Shown: positions 8,076 to 18,888 of the stretch, one piece after another | How positions within the stretch are numbered: the stretch's first letter is position 1 | Layout of the letters: each line of letters starts with the position of its first letter | Notes under the pieces: generated by a model | Database searches by the model: none | What the model saw: only the letters and a program-made list of their open reading frames with translations | What the model was told of the DNA's origin: nothing | Assembly (NCBI GenBank): GCA_007116495.1 | Contig: SKIJ01000055.1 | Span: forward strand, 1-64,000 | Direction: 5' to 3' | Source of the DNA: Cryomorphaceae bacterium | GTDB taxonomy: Bacteria > Bacteroidota > Bacteroidia > Flavobacteriales > Schleiferiaceae | DNA length: 64,000 nt | Position numbers and translations under genes: made by a program

Positions 8076-10568
8076 TTAATAGCCAATAATCAATATCATA
8101 CCGGGAACGAGATCAGAATCACTAATGCCGTCATTCAATTCTCGAAGCTCTCTTGTTTTCATGTCTAGGCTTTTTGCTATTTTTGATAATTTATCGCCCA
8201 TTTGTACGCGATAGCGGGTGCGATCCCATTCTGAATAATCCGCCTCGGGTACGACCTTAAGCTCCATACCTTCAAATGGACGAACGCCACGCAAGCCACC
8301 GTTGAGCTCTCGCAGTTCTCGTATGTTGATGTTGTATTCTTGAGCAATCGCACCTAAACTTTCCCTTCCAACAACTTCGTGGATGACGGGCTTAATTTCG
8401 ATTACTTTCTCCTCCCCTTTTTCGTCAACAACTTTTTTGGTGGGGACATAGTCATCGCGAAGTACCTTGAAGTCTGTGCGTCGGTTAATCTGGTTGGCGA
8501 CGTCCTGAATCAAAGCCGACTGCCTGCGGATGTATTGCTCGGTTAGAACGACACCAGCCTTAAAATGCTCGCTTCCGTAGCCATCGTATCCTTCTGGAAC
8601 TTTAAACGGTTCGTCTTCACCCATCCCGCGCGCAACCAAGCGAGCAGAATCAATGCCTTGCTCAATTAAATAGTCAACACAACTCTGAGCACGTTTTTGA
8701 GAAAGCACTTGGTTTCGTTCACGCGTATCACGGTAGTCGGTATGTGAACGTAGCTCAATGACAATTTTGGGGTTGTTGTTGAGAATGGTTATAACAGAAT
8801 CCAGAGCCTCTTTGGATTCAGGTCGAAGATCCCACTTAGCCAAATCAAAGAATACATTTGGCAGCACAATGGGCTCTTCAATGGGCTCAAGTGACTTATC
8901 TACTTTTATAACGTGTAAGTAGTGTTTTTCATCAGGTACAAATTCAAAGGCATCAAACGCAATTTCCATGGTTGTTGCTTCTGCCGTTCCGGACAGAAAT
9001 TTACTCTTCTCAAAACTCAAAGTGTAGTTTACGTTTTCTTGAACCTGATCGATGGAAAATTTAAAATAACCACTTTTATCAGTTACTACGGTAAACGATT
9101 CACCGCCACCGTCTAATTTGACACTACCCGTATTGATTGGGCGTTTGTCTTTTTTACTCGTCAAGCGACCTTCAATTTCAAATACCAAAGGTGCTAGTTG
9201 TACTTCGTAAATATCATGACCTCCACGACCACCTTCACGATCTGAAGTAAGATACCCCTTTTCGGCGTCATCTCCGTCAAATACAATGGCGAAATCATTG
9301 GCATTGGTATTTATGGGATATTTTAGGTTTTCCGCCTCTCCTTCCGGCATTCCATCTTCGCCGATTTTAATGCGAAAGATGTCTAATCCACCCATTCCCG
9401 GAAGCCCATCAGATGCAAAGTAGAGGTAGCCATCTTCGTGAATGAATGGATACAATTCGTTGCCGAGTGTATTGACGCTTGGACCTAAGTTTTTAGGCTC
9501 TTCCCAACCGCGTTCGCGTCGATTGTAGCGCGTCATATAAATATCTCTACCACCATAACCATCTTCGTGATCGGAGGCGATGTAGAGTGTCTCGTCATCT
9601 GGCGCTAAGCTTGGATGCCCTACGGATGTGATAGAGTCGGGGAATATTGTAAGAATTTCAGGCTCACCCCATCCTTGACCTCGCTTATCAGCTTTGTAAA
9701 CAGCACAACCTAATTGGTTATTTCGTTCCTTAACGCAACGGGTAAAATACATGGTTCTTCTGCGGCTATCGAATGTAAGCGGACCTTCGTGAAACTTGGT
9801 GTTGATGTTTTCTCCCTCCAAAGGAACCGGCATTGACCAAGCTAAATCGTCTTGTTCATCAGATCCTCTTCTGCCTCTTGTTTTCTTTCGTTCAGCTGTG
9901 GATATATAAATGTCGGTAAATCCATCACCAGTCCATCCATCTTTCAACTTCCCGGCAGACGCTTCCCGATCCGAAACAAAGTATATTTCATCATTCATAT
10001 TTGGTTTTCCACCGTAAGTAACGGAAAAGTCATTATTCTTTGAATTGAGGTCCGTTGAATTTTCGATTAAATAGCGGGTTGGATTTTCTTGCCACTCTTT
10101 CGCTTTCTTTACCGCTTCAATGGCAATCTTACCACGCTCATCATCGGGTCGAAGCTCAGTATATTTCTGAAATTCAATGATGGCGTCTTCGTATTCGCCG
10201 AGTATCTTCAGCATTTGTCCATGCCTGAAATATACAATCGGGTCACCGTAATCCAATTTAATCGCTCTGGCGTAAAAGCTTGCCGCAGACTTGGCATCTT
10301 GCATTTTTCTGTAGCACTCTGCTTGGCGGAACGTAATTTCTAACTTTTCTTTCTTGCTCCGCGTGCGCTGAAAGGCCTTTTTGTAAAGCTGCACAGCTGA
10401 ATAATACTCGTTGTACTTGAAGGCTTCGTTGGCGCGAGCCATTTCTTTAGACACAGACTCTTCATCATCTAAGTCGTCTAAAGTTGACTGAGCATTGAGA
10501 TTGCCGTTGCCGGCAATCATAAAAAACCAAGAAAATAACAACACAAGGGATTGGCGTTGGATGGTCAT
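8076..10568 (-). CDS. OmpA family protein with TPR, PD40 beta-propeller and CRD-like domains plus two C-terminal LysM domains (PorE-like)
   Basis: TPR-like N-terminus; repeated LYIASDHEDGYGGRDIYMTRY / LYFASDGLPGMGGLDIF; OmpA core ELRSHTDYRDTRERNQVLSQKRAQSCVDYLIEQGI; two LysM-like repeats near the end. Confidence 0.88.
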   Translation of the reverse strand: MTIQRQSLVLLFSWFFMIAGNGNLNAQSTLDDLDDEESVSKEMARANEAFKYNEYYSAVQLYKKAFQRTRSKKEKLEITFRQAECYRKMQDAKSAASFYARAIKLDYGDPIVYFRHGQMLKILGEYEDAIIEFQKYTELRPDDERGKIAIEAVKKAKEWQENPTRYLIENSTDLNSKNNDFSVTYGGKPNMNDEIYFVSDREASAGKLKDGWTGDGFTDIYISTAERKKTRGRRGSDEQDDLAWSMPVPLEGENINTKFHEGPLTFDSRRRTMYFTRCVKERNNQLGCAVYKADKRGQGWGEPEILTIFPDSITSVGHPSLAPDDETLYIASDHEDGYGGRDIYMTRYNRRERGWEEPKNLGPSVNTLGNELYPFIHEDGYLYFASDGLPGMGGLDIFRIKIGEDGMPEGEAENLKYPINTNANDFAIVFDGDDAEKGYLTSDREGGRGGHDIYEVQLAPLVFEIEGRLTSKKDKRPINTGSVKLDGGGESFTVVTDKSGYFKFSIDQVQENVNYTLSFEKSKFLSGTAEATTMEIAFDAFEFVPDEKHYLHVIKVDKSLEPIEEPIVLPNVFFDLAKWDLRPESKEALDSVITILNNNPKIVIELRSHTDYRDTRERNQVLSQKRAQSCVDYLIEQGIDSARLVARGMGEDEPFKVPEGYDGYGSEHFKAGVVLTEQYIRRQSALIQDVANQINRRTDFKVLRDDYVPTKKVVDEKGEEKVIEIKPVIHEVVGRESLGAIAQEYNINIRELRELNGGLRGVRPFEGMELKVVPEADYSEWDRTRYRVQMGDKLSKIAKSLDMKTRELRELNDGISDSDLVPGMILIIGY

Positions 10569-11192
10569 ATGTGAAGCTAAGTTTTTAAAAAAACCATACC
10601 GTCATTCTTACAAAATTGCATTTTTAAAAGTGGTAGACAGCACGGAATGTAGTATAAATTATTAAATAATCGTTTGTTGTGTGTTAAAAACGATTGTAAA
10701 AATAGGCATACTTTGGTTGTCTGCAATAAATCAAACGAAAAAACAGAAAAAAAATTACGGTGTTCACAATGTTTTGACGTCTTAAATACCGTGTTATTTA
10801 TGATTATTTTTTACTAAAATACACTTATTCAAATTGTAATTTCAAATATAATTTAAAATTAAACGAAAAACTGCGAATCTTCACAAATTGACCTAATGCA
10901 CATTTCTACATTGTCGTCTACTACATCAAAAAAAACATGTGGCTAATGGTAAGCCTTTAGCTCAACATAGTAATATCACTTTAGGCATACAACAGCTCAT
11001 TAATAACGCGTTCCATTAAAAAGCAGAATTGCTTTATGATGTTTTTTACGTGTTCAATCAAATTTATCAAAGTACCTTTGCATAATTGTTTCATTGTATG
11101 GCTACCAGATGTTAATGTTTGACGCCATCAATTAAGGCCATGGTTTCTAACGATACGTAAAAACCTATTTTTCACTTGTATGAAATAAAGCA

Positions 11193-11588
11193 ATGCGGAT
11201 TATGACGTTCAAACGCTTTTTAATGTTTCTGTTTATAGTGGTAACAACCACTGCTTGTCGCGATTATCGTGAAGTTCACTTTTGGATCATCAACAATACC
11301 GATGAAGATGTTACTGTACGCTACCGTGTGAGAACCTGTATGGGAATGAACTCCAACTGTTTCCCCCAAAACTTCTCCAATACTGTTGAACCAAACGATT
11401 CGGTAATGCTGCAAATTCAAGATCAGGTTACAACCGATTACGACATCGAAGAATCATTTTTTGATTTTGGTTTGTATCAGGGCGACAACGCTTCTGAGGT
11501 CAATATCTGGCGTGAGAAATTGGTTGAAAAAGAAATCTATGAAGAACGCATAGAATTCTTTGTTCGAGTAGAAAGAGATTTTTTTTAG
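11193..11588 (+). CDS. hypothetical lipoprotein, 131 aa
   Basis: Lipobox-like FIVVTTTACRDY; directly abuts rlmN. Confidence 0.7.
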   Translation: MRIMTFKRFLMFLFIVVTTTACRDYREVHFWIINNTDEDVTVRYRVRTCMGMNSNCFPQNFSNTVEPNDSVMLQIQDQVTTDYDIEESFFDFGLYQGDNASEVNIWREKLVEKEIYEERIEFFVRVERDFF

Positions 11589-12635
11589 ATGAGTAAAAAA
11601 GACATACGCAGTTTATCGCCCAAGCAATTTCATGACGTTTTGAGTGAATTGGGACAACCTTCGTTTCGTGCGCGACAAGTCGAAGAATGGGTTTGGAGAC
11701 GATCGTGTAAAAACTTTTCGGAGATGACCAATATTCCGTTGGCGCTTCGCAAAACACTTGAAGAATCGTTTGACATACACGGCATTCAGGTTGACGACCT
11801 GCAACGAAGCAGTGACGGAACGATAAAAAACGGTGTCAAACTTCATGATGGAAGAGTTGTTGAATCGGTGCTCATTCCCACCGATAAACGGATAACAGCC
11901 TGTATTTCTTCGCAAGTTGGCTGCAGCTTAGACTGTCACTTTTGCGCCACTGCTAACCTACCCCGCATGCGCAATCTCAACGCAGAAGAGATTTACGATC
12001 AGGTTGTCACCATAAAGCAGCAAGCAGACAAATATTTCAACCGGCCCTTGACCAATATCGTTTACATGGGTATGGGCGAACCGTTGCTTAACTATGCCAA
12101 TGTTTTGAAATCGATAGAGAAAATTACGGGTGATGAAGGCTTGGGCATGGCGCCGAAACGCATAACCGTATCGACTGTGGGAATTGCCAAAATGATGAAG
12201 CGACTTGCCGACGACAACCCGCGTTGCAACCTAGCGTTGTCGCTGCATTCTGCAAGAAATGAGGTTCGCAAAACAATCATGCCCATTACCAATAGCAACC
12301 CCATTGAAGACCTCCGAGACGCCATGGTATATTGGTATTCTAAAACCGGAAAAAAAGTTACCTTCGAGTACGTTATTTGGGAAGGCATCAACGATGCTAA
12401 GGAAGATATTGATGCCCTCGTTAAATTGTGTCAACAGGTTCCATCTAAGGTCAACATCATCGAATATAACCCTATTGGCGACGAACGATTCCGCATGGCA
12501 AATCAAGATGTTATCAATGCTTACATCAATGCCTTAGCAAACGTAAACGTCGTTGCTAAAGTTCGTCAAAGTCGCGGACAAGACATTGATGCTGCCTGCG
12601 GACAACTCGCCAATAAAAACACTGCAAACGCTTAG
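11589..12635 (+). CDS. rlmN: 23S rRNA (adenine(2503)-C(2))-methyltransferase
   Basis: Radical SAM CSLDCHFC; MGMGEPLLNY; LALSLHS; FEYVIWEGIND. Confidence 0.96.
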   Translation: MSKKDIRSLSPKQFHDVLSELGQPSFRARQVEEWVWRRSCKNFSEMTNIPLALRKTLEESFDIHGIQVDDLQRSSDGTIKNGVKLHDGRVVESVLIPTDKRITACISSQVGCSLDCHFCATANLPRMRNLNAEEIYDQVVTIKQQADKYFNRPLTNIVYMGMGEPLLNYANVLKSIEKITGDEGLGMAPKRITVSTVGIAKMMKRLADDNPRCNLALSLHSARNEVRKTIMPITNSNPIEDLRDAMVYWYSKTGKKVTFEYVIWEGINDAKEDIDALVKLCQQVPSKVNIIEYNPIGDERFRMANQDVINAYINALANVNVVAKVRQSRGQDIDAACGQLANKNTANA

Positions 12636-12675
12636 ATGTAATAAAACAACACGCGAACGCAATAAAAAAACAAGT

Positions 12676-13338
12676 ATGCTAGCTAGCGAATTAATCGATC
12701 CCTCCATTCTCCCTCTCCACCCCGATCAAACAGTGGAAGAAGCACTAGAATCGTTGCATGATCAGGCGCTGCTCCACGGTATTGTGTTAGACTGCGATCG
12801 CGTTTTAGGCATTGTTTCAGAAGATTGGCTCTTAGACGCCAATTCTAAGGAAACGCTAAAACAACTTTCAGCCGGTTTTCCGGAATCCACAGTACTTAAA
12901 ATCAATCAATCTGAACTAGAAGCAATGCGCGTGATGAGTGAGCAGCAAATCGATGTTCTTCCCTTGGTTGATGAAAACGAAGCCTGTGTAGGAATCATCA
13001 GTTTACGTCGCACGTTCATACGGTTGGGACAAAAAATTGCACCCCCAATTGCCGGAGGTATATTGGTTTTGCGGGTACATCCTTTAAATTATCAATTGAG
13101 TCAAATGGCGCAAATCGTGGAATCCGGTGACGCATTGGTTCATGCTCTTTACGTAGAACATTTGAATAATGACCAACACATGTTGGTTACCCTGTTCACC
13201 AACAAAGAAGACCTAGACGGGATCGTTCAAACCTTTAGACGTTACGAATACGACGTTGTCGGCACATTCTACCAAAGCGTTGATGAGGTTCGTCTAAAAC
13301 AGCGTTACGACAGTTTAATGCGATACCTCAATACATAA
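12676..13338 (+). CDS. CBS-domain protein
   Basis: Two CBS-like halves (HGIVLDCDRVLGIVSEDWLLD; IDVLPLVDENEACVGIISLRR); start MLASELIDPSILPLHPDQTVEEAL; just upstream of nadK. Confidence 0.82.
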   Translation: MLASELIDPSILPLHPDQTVEEALESLHDQALLHGIVLDCDRVLGIVSEDWLLDANSKETLKQLSAGFPESTVLKINQSELEAMRVMSEQQIDVLPLVDENEACVGIISLRRTFIRLGQKIAPPIAGGILVLRVHPLNYQLSQMAQIVESGDALVHALYVEHLNNDQHMLVTLFTNKEDLDGIVQTFRRYEYDVVGTFYQSVDEVRLKQRYDSLMRYLNT

Positions 13339-13373
13339 ATGCGATTTACACATTCGCAAAAACAGTTTCTCCA

Positions 13374-14258
13374 TTGAAAACCGTAGCACTATTTGGGCAT
13401 CGTATTGAAAAAGACGCAAGGCCGTACATTGAAGTTCTTTTGGAAGAGCTCGAGCGATTGGATATTACCATTTGGTTTTTTGACGTGTTTATCCGTGAAA
13501 ATATTGGCCAAATGGAATTGCCAAAAGACCGTAAAACTTGGAATTCCCACGATGAACTAAAGACTGTAGCTCCTGACGCACTGATTACTTTGGGAGGCGA
13601 TGGTACCATCCTTCGCGCTGTAACATTCATTCGCGATTCTAACATCCCAATACTCGGAATAAACACCGGTCGGTTGGGTTTTTTGGCAAATGTAGCACGC
13701 CACGAAAGCAAAGCCATTGTCAATGACCTTGTAAACAACAACTACCATATCAACGAGCGCCGATTGCTCGATGTAAATGTCGATAATGGAAGTTGTCCAC
13801 CGCTGCCGTTTGCCTTAAATGAGATTACTGTTGCCAGAAAAGACACTACCTCAATGGTAACCGTACACACGTGGATCAACAATGAGTTTCTTTCAAGCTA
13901 CTGGGCCGACGGCATCATCATTGCCACACCTACCGGTTCTACGGGATATTCGTTGAGTTGTGGAGGCCCCATCATCATGCCTGGTTCAGAAACGTTTGTG
14001 ATTACGCCAATCTCACCACACAATTTAAATGTGCGTCCGTTCGTTATACCTAATCATTACGATATTAAACTGAGAATAGAAGCGCGCGAACCCATGTTTT
14101 TAACCTCACTCGACTCACGCATTCACAGCATGCCCATCGACACCGAGATGTACATCAAGCGTTCCGATTTTACGGTAAAAATCATTCAAACCGAACAGCA
14201 AAAATTCACCAAAACGCTTCGCGAAAAACTTTTTTGGGGTAAAGATATTCGAAATTAA
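13374..14258 (+). CDS. nadK: NAD kinase
   Basis: TLGGDGTILRAVTFIRDSNIPILGINTGRLGFLANV; PTGSTGYSLSCGGPI; apparent TTG start. Confidence 0.95.
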   Translation: MKTVALFGHRIEKDARPYIEVLLEELERLDITIWFFDVFIRENIGQMELPKDRKTWNSHDELKTVAPDALITLGGDGTILRAVTFIRDSNIPILGINTGRLGFLANVARHESKAIVNDLVNNNYHINERRLLDVNVDNGSCPPLPFALNEITVARKDTTSMVTVHTWINNEFLSSYWADGIIIATPTGSTGYSLSCGGPIIMPGSETFVITPISPHNLNVRPFVIPNHYDIKLRIEAREPMFLTSLDSRIHSMPIDTEMYIKRSDFTVKIIQTEQQKFTKTLREKLFWGKDIRN

Positions 14259-15073
14259 TGAAGGCAGTTAATCGCATCATTTACATTAGTTTACTGGTGT
14301 TAACCACTCAATTCACAAACGCACAGCTGGTTGAAATTGGTGCGACTGGAGGTGGCACTAACTTCGTTGGCGATGTGGGTAATAACGGGTTTCACCTGCC
14401 AACAAGCTGGTATGGGGGTTTGTTTTTTCGCTCAAATTTTAATCCGTGGTGGTCGATGCGAATATCGTACAACCAAGGGCATGTTCGTGGAGACGATGCC
14501 GATTCTCACTGGGGATGGCGACAAAATAGAAACCTGAGTTTTGAATCTGAAATTACCGAGGTCTCGCTTTGGTTTGAATTCAACTTTTACGAATTTATTG
14601 GGCGACAAAAAGGCGCCAACTCGCTCTATATATTTGGTGGGGTGGGGTTGTTTTTCTTCGACCCGGTAACAGAACACAACGGTGAAACGGTTCGTCTACA
14701 ACCACTTGGCACCGAAGGCCAGGGTTCATCGCTATCGAGTCAGGGGTTGTATAGTTTATCCGATTACATCCTGCCTTTTGGCATTGGTTATAAGGTTAGT
14801 GCAAGCCAATTAATAACGCTTGGATTTGAGGTAGGTTTTCGCAGAACCGGAACGGATTACCTCGATGATGTGAGTGGATTTTATGTTGATAACCAAATAT
14901 TAGCTGAAGAAAACGGAGCATTGGCAGCAGCGCTATCAGACCGGAGCGGAGACCCACGTTCGCGCGGTGGACAACTGCGCGGAAACCCCAATCGCGACGA
15001 TTGGTATATTTTTTCGGGAATAACCATAAGTTTTAAACTATATTCGGCGCGTGAAAAGTGCGCCCGATTTTAA
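14258..15073 (+). CDS. DUF6089-like outer membrane beta-barrel protein
   Basis: Signal peptide; QLVEIGATGGGTNFVGDVGN...; position between nadK and uppS typical of Bacteroidota. Confidence 0.82.
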   Translation: MKAVNRIIYISLLVLTTQFTNAQLVEIGATGGGTNFVGDVGNNGFHLPTSWYGGLFFRSNFNPWWSMRISYNQGHVRGDDADSHWGWRQNRNLSFESEITEVSLWFEFNFYEFIGRQKGANSLYIFGGVGLFFFDPVTEHNGETVRLQPLGTEGQGSSLSSQGLYSLSDYILPFGIGYKVSASQLITLGFEVGFRRTGTDYLDDVSGFYVDNQILAEENGALAAALSDRSGDPRSRGGQLRGNPNRDDWYIFSGITISFKLYSAREKCARF

Positions 15074-15090
15074 AACGACACATTTCATTA

Positions 15091-15846
15091 ATGAACGGAA
15101 AATCAGAACATAAGCTCAAACACATCCCGCAACACCTGGCCATAATCATGGACGGAAATGGACGCTGGGCGAAAAAAAGAGGCTATATCCGTTCAATGGG
15201 ACATAAAAATGGCGTCGACGCATTGCGAAACATTGCCACCTATTCGGCTGAGATTGGCATAAAATATTTAACCGTGTATGCCTTCTCCACTGAAAATTGG
15301 AACCGTCCTAAAAGCGAAGTAAAAGCGCTGATGACATTGTTGGTTAGCTCGCTCAAAAAAGAGTTGGAAACATTGACCAAAAACGACATACGATTAACAG
15401 CCATTGGAGACATCAGCCTCCTACCCGCAAAATGCCGTCGCGAGCTGCTGGAAGTTATGGAGCTGACCAAGCGAAATCAACGCATGACTTTGTCGTTGGC
15501 ATTGAGCTACAGTTCGCGCGTGGAGATGGTGCATTGTATGAAAAAAATTGGTCAAATACTCCTCGACGGTCAAATAAAAATAAGCGACATTGACGAGGCC
15601 CTCGTTGAAAATAATTTATTTACGTTTGGCATGCCTGACCCCGACTTGTTGATCAGAACTGGTGGGGAAAAGCGCGTGAGCAATTACCTATTGTGGCAGA
15701 TCGCCTACTGCGAACTCTACTTTAGCGATAAGCTTTGGCCGGAATTTGAAAAAGAGGATTTATTTAGAGCCCTCCAAGACTTTAATAGACGAGAACGTCG
15801 ATTTGGTAAAACAAGTGAACAATTGCAGGAAGAAAACACACCATGA
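15091..15846 (+). CDS. uppS: isoprenyl (undecaprenyl diphosphate) transferase
   Basis: HLAIIMDGNGRWAKKRG; YAFSTENWNRP; DLLIRTGGEKRVSNYLLWQIAYCELYF. Confidence 0.95.
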   Translation: MNGKSEHKLKHIPQHLAIIMDGNGRWAKKRGYIRSMGHKNGVDALRNIATYSAEIGIKYLTVYAFSTENWNRPKSEVKALMTLLVSSLKKELETLTKNDIRLTAIGDISLLPAKCRRELLEVMELTKRNQRMTLSLALSYSSRVEMVHCMKKIGQILLDGQIKISDIDEALVENNLFTFGMPDPDLLIRTGGEKRVSNYLLWQIAYCELYFSDKLWPEFEKEDLFRALQDFNRRERRFGKTSEQLQEENTP

Positions 15847-18335
15847 TGACACGCATTGGTTCATTGGTTATGATGACGCTTTTTTGCGGCATTATTAACC
15901 TTAACACAGCGAGTGCCCAATCAGATTTGGAGCTCATCCCGGAAATGGAATACGAAATTGGAGGAATTACGGTATCGGGAACCAACAATATCGATCACAA
16001 CATCATTATTCTGCTCTCCGGTCTATCCGTTGGAGATCGGATCACCATTCCGTCTGAAGAACTATCCGATGCAATCAAGAACCTATGGAAGCAAAAGTTA
16101 TTTGACGACGTTCAAATAAACGTTACCAACAAACAAGGTAAGGTCATCTATCTTGAAATAAAAATTCAAGAACTGCCCAAACTGTCAAAATTCTACTTCA
16201 CAGGCATTAAAAAGAGCAGAAAAAACGACCTTAGAGAAGAACTCAATTTGTCAAGAGGGAAAGTCGTAACCGAAAACTTAATCATACAAGCAGAAAATAA
16301 AACCCGAGACTACTTCATTGAACGCGGCCACTTAAATGCAACGGTACGCGTTCGCATTATCCGCGATACAACGGAAACAAACGCAGTGATAATGGGCATC
16401 TCCGTAAACCCCGGAGAAAAAGTAAAGATTGAAGATGTTCGTTTCTTCGGAAACGAAATGGTAAGCGATAAGACGCTGAGAAAAGCAATGGACGAGACCA
16501 AACGTCATCGTTGGTGGAACATCTTTAAAACATCAAAGCTCCTGCATGATGAACTGGAGGATGACCTTGCCCTCGTTATCGATAAATTCAATGAACTTGG
16601 ATACCGAGACGCGCGCATTTTAAAAGACACTTTTTACTTTGTGAGTGAATCTAGAATAAACATCGACATCACCGTTGATGAAGGCCGTAAGTACTTTTTC
16701 CGAAACATAGAGTGGTTGGGGAACACGAAATACTCAGATGAATTACTCACAAATGTGCTGGGCATAAAAAAGGGTGATCCGTACGACTCCAAACGCCTGC
16801 AAGAACGACTATTCATGGATCCCAACGGAGCCGACGTCAACTCGCTTTATCTCGATAATGGATATTTGTTTTTTAACCTAAATCCGATTGAAACAGCGGT
16901 TGAAGGTGACTCCATCGACCTGGAAATGCGTATGCGCGAGGGACAACAAGCAACCATCAACCGGATTACTCTATCGGGAAATGACCGAACCAATGACCAC
17001 GTCATTATGCGTGAGATTCGCACACGTCCCGGTGAACTATTCAGGCGTTCAGATATTCAGCGAACAATGCGTGAACTGGGACAGCTCGGTTATTTTGAAC
17101 CATCAGAGATGGATGTCAACCCTCAGCCCAATCCCGAAACTGGAACCGTTGACATCGAGTATATCCTCAGTGAAAAAAGCACCAGTCAACTCGAACTTCA
17201 AGGTGGTTGGGGTGCCGGATTTATTGTTGGTACACTTGGACTAAGTTTCAATAACTTCTCAGCACGCAGTATTTTTGACAAACGCGCTTGGAAACCTCTA
17301 CCAACCGGTGACGGGCAGTCCATCAACATGCGTGCACAAAGTACCGGACGCTTTTTCCAAAACTACTCCATTTCGTTTACCGAGCCCTGGCTTGGTGGCA
17401 AAAAACCCAACGCATTAACCGTATCGCTGTTCCATTCCGTTCAAAACTGGTCTGGATTGCCGAGAAACGACCCGGGCAGACAAGCGCTAAATATTACCGG
17501 TGCAACCATTGGTTTGGGGCGTCGCATTCGTTGGCCGGATGATTATTTTACGCTTTATCAAGCCATAGACATCAAGCGCTATCGACTAGAAAACTTTGAC
17601 CTAGGTATACCAAACTTCCGCGATGGAGTTTCAAACAACATCAGCTATAATGTAAGATTAGGGCGCAACAATACGGATGTTCCAATCTTCCCAACGCGAG
17701 GAAGCCAGCTGAATTTATCATTGAAAATCACCCCCCCGTTCTCTCTGCTTCGTGGAATTGATCCCGGCGAATTACAAGGAGCGGAACAGTACGAATTCTT
17801 AGAATACCACAAGTGGAAATTTGACTGGACATGGTATACAGAGTTGTACAAAAACATCGTATTGAGTACCCATATGGAATTTGGTTATATGGGTCGTTTT
17901 AATCGCGACATGGGAATATCACCATTTGAACGATTCTTTATGGGTGGAGATGGCTTGATGAACTTTGTGTTAGATGGACGTGAAATCATAGCACTTCGAG
18001 GGTATCCTAACAACAGTATTATTCCCGTACCATCCAATATTAACTTGGGGGGAACGGTTTACAATAAATTCACGGCGGAAGTTCGCTTCCTCGTATCGCC
18101 AAATCCAAATGCACAAATTTGGCCCATTATTTTTGCGGAAGCAGGAAACAACCATTTAGACTTTAGCACCTTCAATCCCTTCAGTTTACGACGATCTGTT
18201 GGTACTGGGCTACGCATATTCATGCCCATGTTTGGATTACTTGGCATAGATGTTGGATACGGATTTGACCCGGTTGTAAACGGCATTGGCCCAAGTGGAT
18301 GGAACACCCACTTTATCATTGGACAACAATTTTGA
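15843..18335 (+). CDS. bamA: outer membrane protein assembly factor BamA
   Basis: POTRA-like repeats, C-terminal beta-barrel (FMGGDGLMNFVLDGREIIALRGYPNNS...GWNTHFIIGQQF); genomic context. Confidence 0.94.
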   Translation: MMTRIGSLVMMTLFCGIINLNTASAQSDLELIPEMEYEIGGITVSGTNNIDHNIIILLSGLSVGDRITIPSEELSDAIKNLWKQKLFDDVQINVTNKQGKVIYLEIKIQELPKLSKFYFTGIKKSRKNDLREELNLSRGKVVTENLIIQAENKTRDYFIERGHLNATVRVRIIRDTTETNAVIMGISVNPGEKVKIEDVRFFGNEMVSDKTLRKAMDETKRHRWWNIFKTSKLLHDELEDDLALVIDKFNELGYRDARILKDTFYFVSESRINIDITVDEGRKYFFRNIEWLGNTKYSDELLTNVLGIKKGDPYDSKRLQERLFMDPNGADVNSLYLDNGYLFFNLNPIETAVEGDSIDLEMRMREGQQATINRITLSGNDRTNDHVIMREIRTRPGELFRRSDIQRTMRELGQLGYFEPSEMDVNPQPNPETGTVDIEYILSEKSTSQLELQGGWGAGFIVGTLGLSFNNFSARSIFDKRAWKPLPTGDGQSINMRAQSTGRFFQNYSISFTEPWLGGKKPNALTVSLFHSVQNWSGLPRNDPGRQALNITGATIGLGRRIRWPDDYFTLYQAIDIKRYRLENFDLGIPNFRDGVSNNISYNVRLGRNNTDVPIFPTRGSQLNLSLKITPPFSLLRGIDPGELQGAEQYEFLEYHKWKFDWTWYTELYKNIVLSTHMEFGYMGRFNRDMGISPFERFFMGGDGLMNFVLDGREIIALRGYPNNSIIPVPSNINLGGTVYNKFTAEVRFLVSPNPNAQIWPIIFAEAGNNHLDFSTFNPFSLRRSVGTGLRIFMPMFGLLGIDVGYGFDPVVNGIGPSGWNTHFIIGQQF

Positions 18336-18356
18336 ATAAACGATCGAGATTACACC

Positions 18357-18872
18357 ATGCGTACGATGATGCTTTCACTTATTTTGCTTTTGGGGACCAT
18401 GTTTACCCATGCCCAAAATCAACGTATAGGCATTGTTGATACCGAAAAAATTCTCAAACGCATACCGGAATACAATTCGGCACAAAAACAATTAGATCAA
18501 CTGTCGGCAGATTGGGAAGGCGAAATCGAAGCTCTTCTTTTGGAAGCTGGTGGTTTAGAAAAGTCCTATCGCGCCGAAAAGGTACTTTTGACAGAAGAAA
18601 TGCGTAAAGAACGCGAAGAAGCTATAGCCAAAAAACAAAAAGAAGCGCGTGAATTGCAGCGTAAATACTTTGGCCCTAAGGGTGAATTGTTTAAAAAACG
18701 CATGGAATTGGTAAAACCCATCCAAGATCAGGTGTATAATGCCATTCAAGATGTAGCTTTGCGTCGTAAATTTGATTTGATTTTGGATAAAGCAAACGCA
18801 TTGACCATTCTCTACGTAAGTGAAAAAATGGACGTCAGTAATGAAGTCCTAGTTAAACTCGGATATCGTTAA
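18357..18872 (+). CDS. OmpH/Skp family periplasmic chaperone
   Basis: Signal peptide; RIGIVDTEKILKRIPEYNSAQKQLDQLSADWEGEI; coiled coil. Confidence 0.9.
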   Translation: MRTMMLSLILLLGTMFTHAQNQRIGIVDTEKILKRIPEYNSAQKQLDQLSADWEGEIEALLLEAGGLEKSYRAEKVLLTEEMRKEREEAIAKKQKEARELQRKYFGPKGELFKKRMELVKPIQDQVYNAIQDVALRRKFDLILDKANALTILYVSEKMDVSNEVLVKLGYR

Positions 18873-18888
18873 ATTAACATACATAACC

